From: Peptostreptococcus porci | GTDB taxonomy: Bacteria > Bacillota > Clostridia > Peptostreptococcales > Peptostreptococcaceae | Assembly (NCBI RefSeq): GCF_009695815.1 | Contig: NZ_VUNE01000004.1 | Span: 124,001 to 188,000, forward strand | Length of the DNA: 64,000 bases | Direction: 5' to 3' | Shown: piece by piece, positions 62,695 through 64,000 of the stretch | Layout: each line of letters starts with the position of its first letter | Numbering within the stretch: position 1 is the first letter of the stretch | The notes under the pieces: model-generated | Databases searched by the model: none | Seen by the model: only the letters and a program-made list of their open reading frames with translations | Told to the model about the DNA's origin: nothing | Program-made: the position numbers and the translations under genes

Positions 62695-63891
62695 TTATAG
62701 TTTTTCTATAGCTTCTGTCAAAGCCTTTCCTAATCTCTTAACACCTTCTACTATCTTATCATCAGGCATACAAGAATAGTTCATTCTGAAATGGTTAGCA
62801 TTTCCTCCGTTTGGATAGAATGGTTCACCTGGAACGTAAGCAACGTTATTAGGAAGAACAACATCCTTCATCAACTGAGCAGCATCTATTCCTTCTGGAA
62901 GAGTTACCCATGTAAATAATCCACCGTCAGTTCTAGTGAATGTTACACCTTCTGGGAAGTATTCATCCATTGCATCAAGCATAACTGTTCTTCTGTGTCC
63001 ATATACTTCTTTGATTTTTTCAACGTGAGCATCCAAATCAAACATTTCGATAAATTTAGCTATTTCCATCTGAGAAATTGTAGATGCCTGTAAATCAGCA
63101 GCCTGCTTAGAAATATTGAATTTTTCAAGTATTTCTGGTGCTGCAGAAACCCAACCTAATCTGTATCCTGGGCAAAGAATCTTAGAGAATGTTCCGAAGA
63201 AGCAAACCAATCCCTTAGTATCGTAAGACTTCAATGATGGGAATATTTCTCCCTCAAATCTTAACTCACCGTATGGGTTATCTTCTGCAACTGGAACTTC
63301 ATACTTATTTATGATTTCCATAAATTGTTTACGTCTTTCGATTGGCCAAGTTCTTCCTGATGGATTCTGGAAATCAGGAATAACGTATATAAATTTAACG
63401 TCAGGGTTTTCAGCAAGAGCTTTTTCTAGCTCTGACATTATCATTCCATCACCATCTGTAGGTATTTCAATAAACTGTGGTCCATAAGCCTTAAATGCAT
63501 TTAATGCACCAAGATAAGATGGGCTTTCAACTATAACCTTGTCACCTTCGTCAAGGAATACTCTACCCATAAAGTCTAGACACTGTTGAGAACCGTTAGT
63601 TACCAATATGCTATCAGCAGTAACATCAGTGTATAGCTTTCTGTTCATTCTTTCAGCTATAGCTTCTCTTAGTGGTGGGTAACCATCTGTTGCAGAATAC
63701 TGCATAGCAGCTCTACCTTGTTCTTCCATTACTGCAATCGCCACTTGCTTCATTTCTTCAACTGGAAATAATTCAGGAGCTGGTAGCCCACCAGCAAAAG
63801 ATATTACATCCGGATTTGAAGCCAACTTAAGGATTTCACGAATCGCAGAACCTTCTGCATTTTCTAGTCTTTTTGCAAATTTTACAGCCAT
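62695..63891 (-). CDS. PLP-dependent aminotransferase (class I/II, 2-aminoadipate type)
   Basis: A 398-residue fold-type I aminotransferase. Visible are ISFAGGLPAPELFP, YVIPDFQNPSGRTW with the cofactor-stacking region, the Asp/Tyr pair in EDNPYGELRF, and the PLP Lys in FGTFSKILCPGYRLGW. The family transfers amino groups of aromatic, branched-chain or 2-aminoadipate substrates; the exact substrate is open. It lacks the N-terminal GntR domain of MocR proteins. ATG follows GGAGGTGC. Monocistronic, with a good promoter and terminator. Confidence 0.93.
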   Translation of the reverse strand: MAVKFAKRLENAEGSAIREILKLASNPDVISFAGGLPAPELFPVEEMKQVAIAVMEEQGRAAMQYSATDGYPPLREAIAERMNRKLYTDVTADSILVTNGSQQCLDFMGRVFLDEGDKVIVESPSYLGALNAFKAYGPQFIEIPTDGDGMIMSELEKALAENPDVKFIYVIPDFQNPSGRTWPIERRKQFMEIINKYEVPVAEDNPYGELRFEGEIFPSLKSYDTKGLVCFFGTFSKILCPGYRLGWVSAAPEILEKFNISKQAADLQASTISQMEIAKFIEMFDLDAHVEKIKEVYGHRRTVMLDAMDEYFPEGVTFTRTDGGLFTWVTLPEGIDAAQLMKDVVLPNNVAYVPGEPFYPNGGNANHFRMNYSCMPDDKIVEGVKRLGKALTEAIEKL

Positions 63892-63924
63892 TTAAAAAGC
63901 ACCTCCATAATTTAGAATAATTTA

Positions 63925-63954
63925 ATTATATTATTTTATTTAAAAGCATGACAA
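63925..63954 (-). promoter_or_regulatory. SigmaA promoter of the aminotransferase gene
   Basis: On the minus strand, TTGTCA (63949-63954) and perfect TATAAT (63925-63930) are separated by 18 bases, 33 bases before the ATG. Confidence 0.75.
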
Positions 63955-64000
63955 ACACATTAATAATACTAAAACTCCCATATTTTGCCCTGCTAGTAAA

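Noticed and set aside
1-64000. CRISPR arrays, tRNA, rRNA and intact insertion sequences
   Set aside because: I looked for regularly spaced repeats, cloverleaf-type sequences and transposase motifs and saw none. A tRNA-scanning program could still find one I missed.

Overview
The window is low-GC, AT-rich Firmicute DNA (class Clostridia). Cell-wall proteins with type-2 cell-wall-binding (CWB2) repeats, a papain-type S-layer-processing-like protease, a V-type ATPase, AdhE, rubredoxin and a sigH-tuf junction all suggest an anaerobic, amino-acid- or nucleobase-fermenting relative of the Peptostreptococcaceae (Clostridioides-like). The genus cannot be fixed from this sequence alone. Most genes are on the minus strand. 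The plus-strand blocks are 14.3-22.6 kb, one gene at 37.3-38.2 kb, and 43.2-47.6 kb.

Region by region. 0-5.3 kb: ntpF-I-K-E-C-G-A genes of a V-type ATPase whose proteolipid carries the complete Na+-site residues known from Enterococcus hirae. 5.9-8.6 kb: adhE with a consensus promoter and a Rex-like operator. 8.9-22.6 kb: the most interesting locus, a divergent sigma-54-controlled cluster that appears to encode reductive pyrimidine degradation all the way to propionate. Its genes are PreT/PreA (uracil to dihydrouracil), dihydropyrimidinase, an M20 beta-ureidopropionase-like hydrolase (giving beta-alanine), a family III CoA-transferase, two adjacent hot-dog proteins resembling beta-alanyl-CoA/3-aminobutyryl-CoA ammonia lyase, and an acyl-CoA dehydrogenase with EtfB and EtfA (acryloyl-CoA to propionyl-CoA). 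A sigma-54 activator, a -24/-12 promoter and palindromic candidate enhancer sites lie in the central divergent region. 22.7-26.4 kb: an AT-rich accessory island (pRiA4b ORF-3-like protein, SPL-like radical SAM protein, MFS transporter, a truncated TIM-barrel gene and decayed DNA).

26.5-31.5 kb: the conserved block cysS-mrnC-rlmB-yacP-sigH-tuf, then luxS and a CWB2 cysteine protease (to 34.5 kb). 34.6-43.9 kb: a metal (probably zinc) homeostasis region with a DUF1980 protein, an unusual COG0523-GTPase/permease fusion, a His-rich COG0523 GTPase, a CWB2 surface protein, znuCB and znuA, a divergent Fur-family (Zur-like) gene, and a rubredoxin gene. 44.2-47.6 kb: yycJ-rlmH-dnaD-dnaI (+ strand). 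47.6-47.9 kb: a dense DnaA-box cluster lying between the convergent dnaI and dnaB genes, part of it built into a bidirectional terminator. 48.0-54.1 kb: rpsF-ssb-rpsR with a candidate S6:S18 leader, then yybS-gdpP-rplI-dnaB. 54.3-59.3 kb: an Agr/LytTR-type two-component system, a CWB2-only protein, and an ECF sigma factor with its anti-sigma-like partner. 59.5-64 kb: a membrane XRE regulator, a lipoprotein and radical SAM protein pair, and a PLP aminotransferase.

No rRNA, tRNA, CRISPR array or intact insertion sequence was recognised. Where an upstream Met, Val or Leu codon lies inside the Shine-Dalgarno sequence, I moved the start to the codon placed correctly behind it. Reading was by eye. 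Homology statements rest on remembered family motifs, not on searches.
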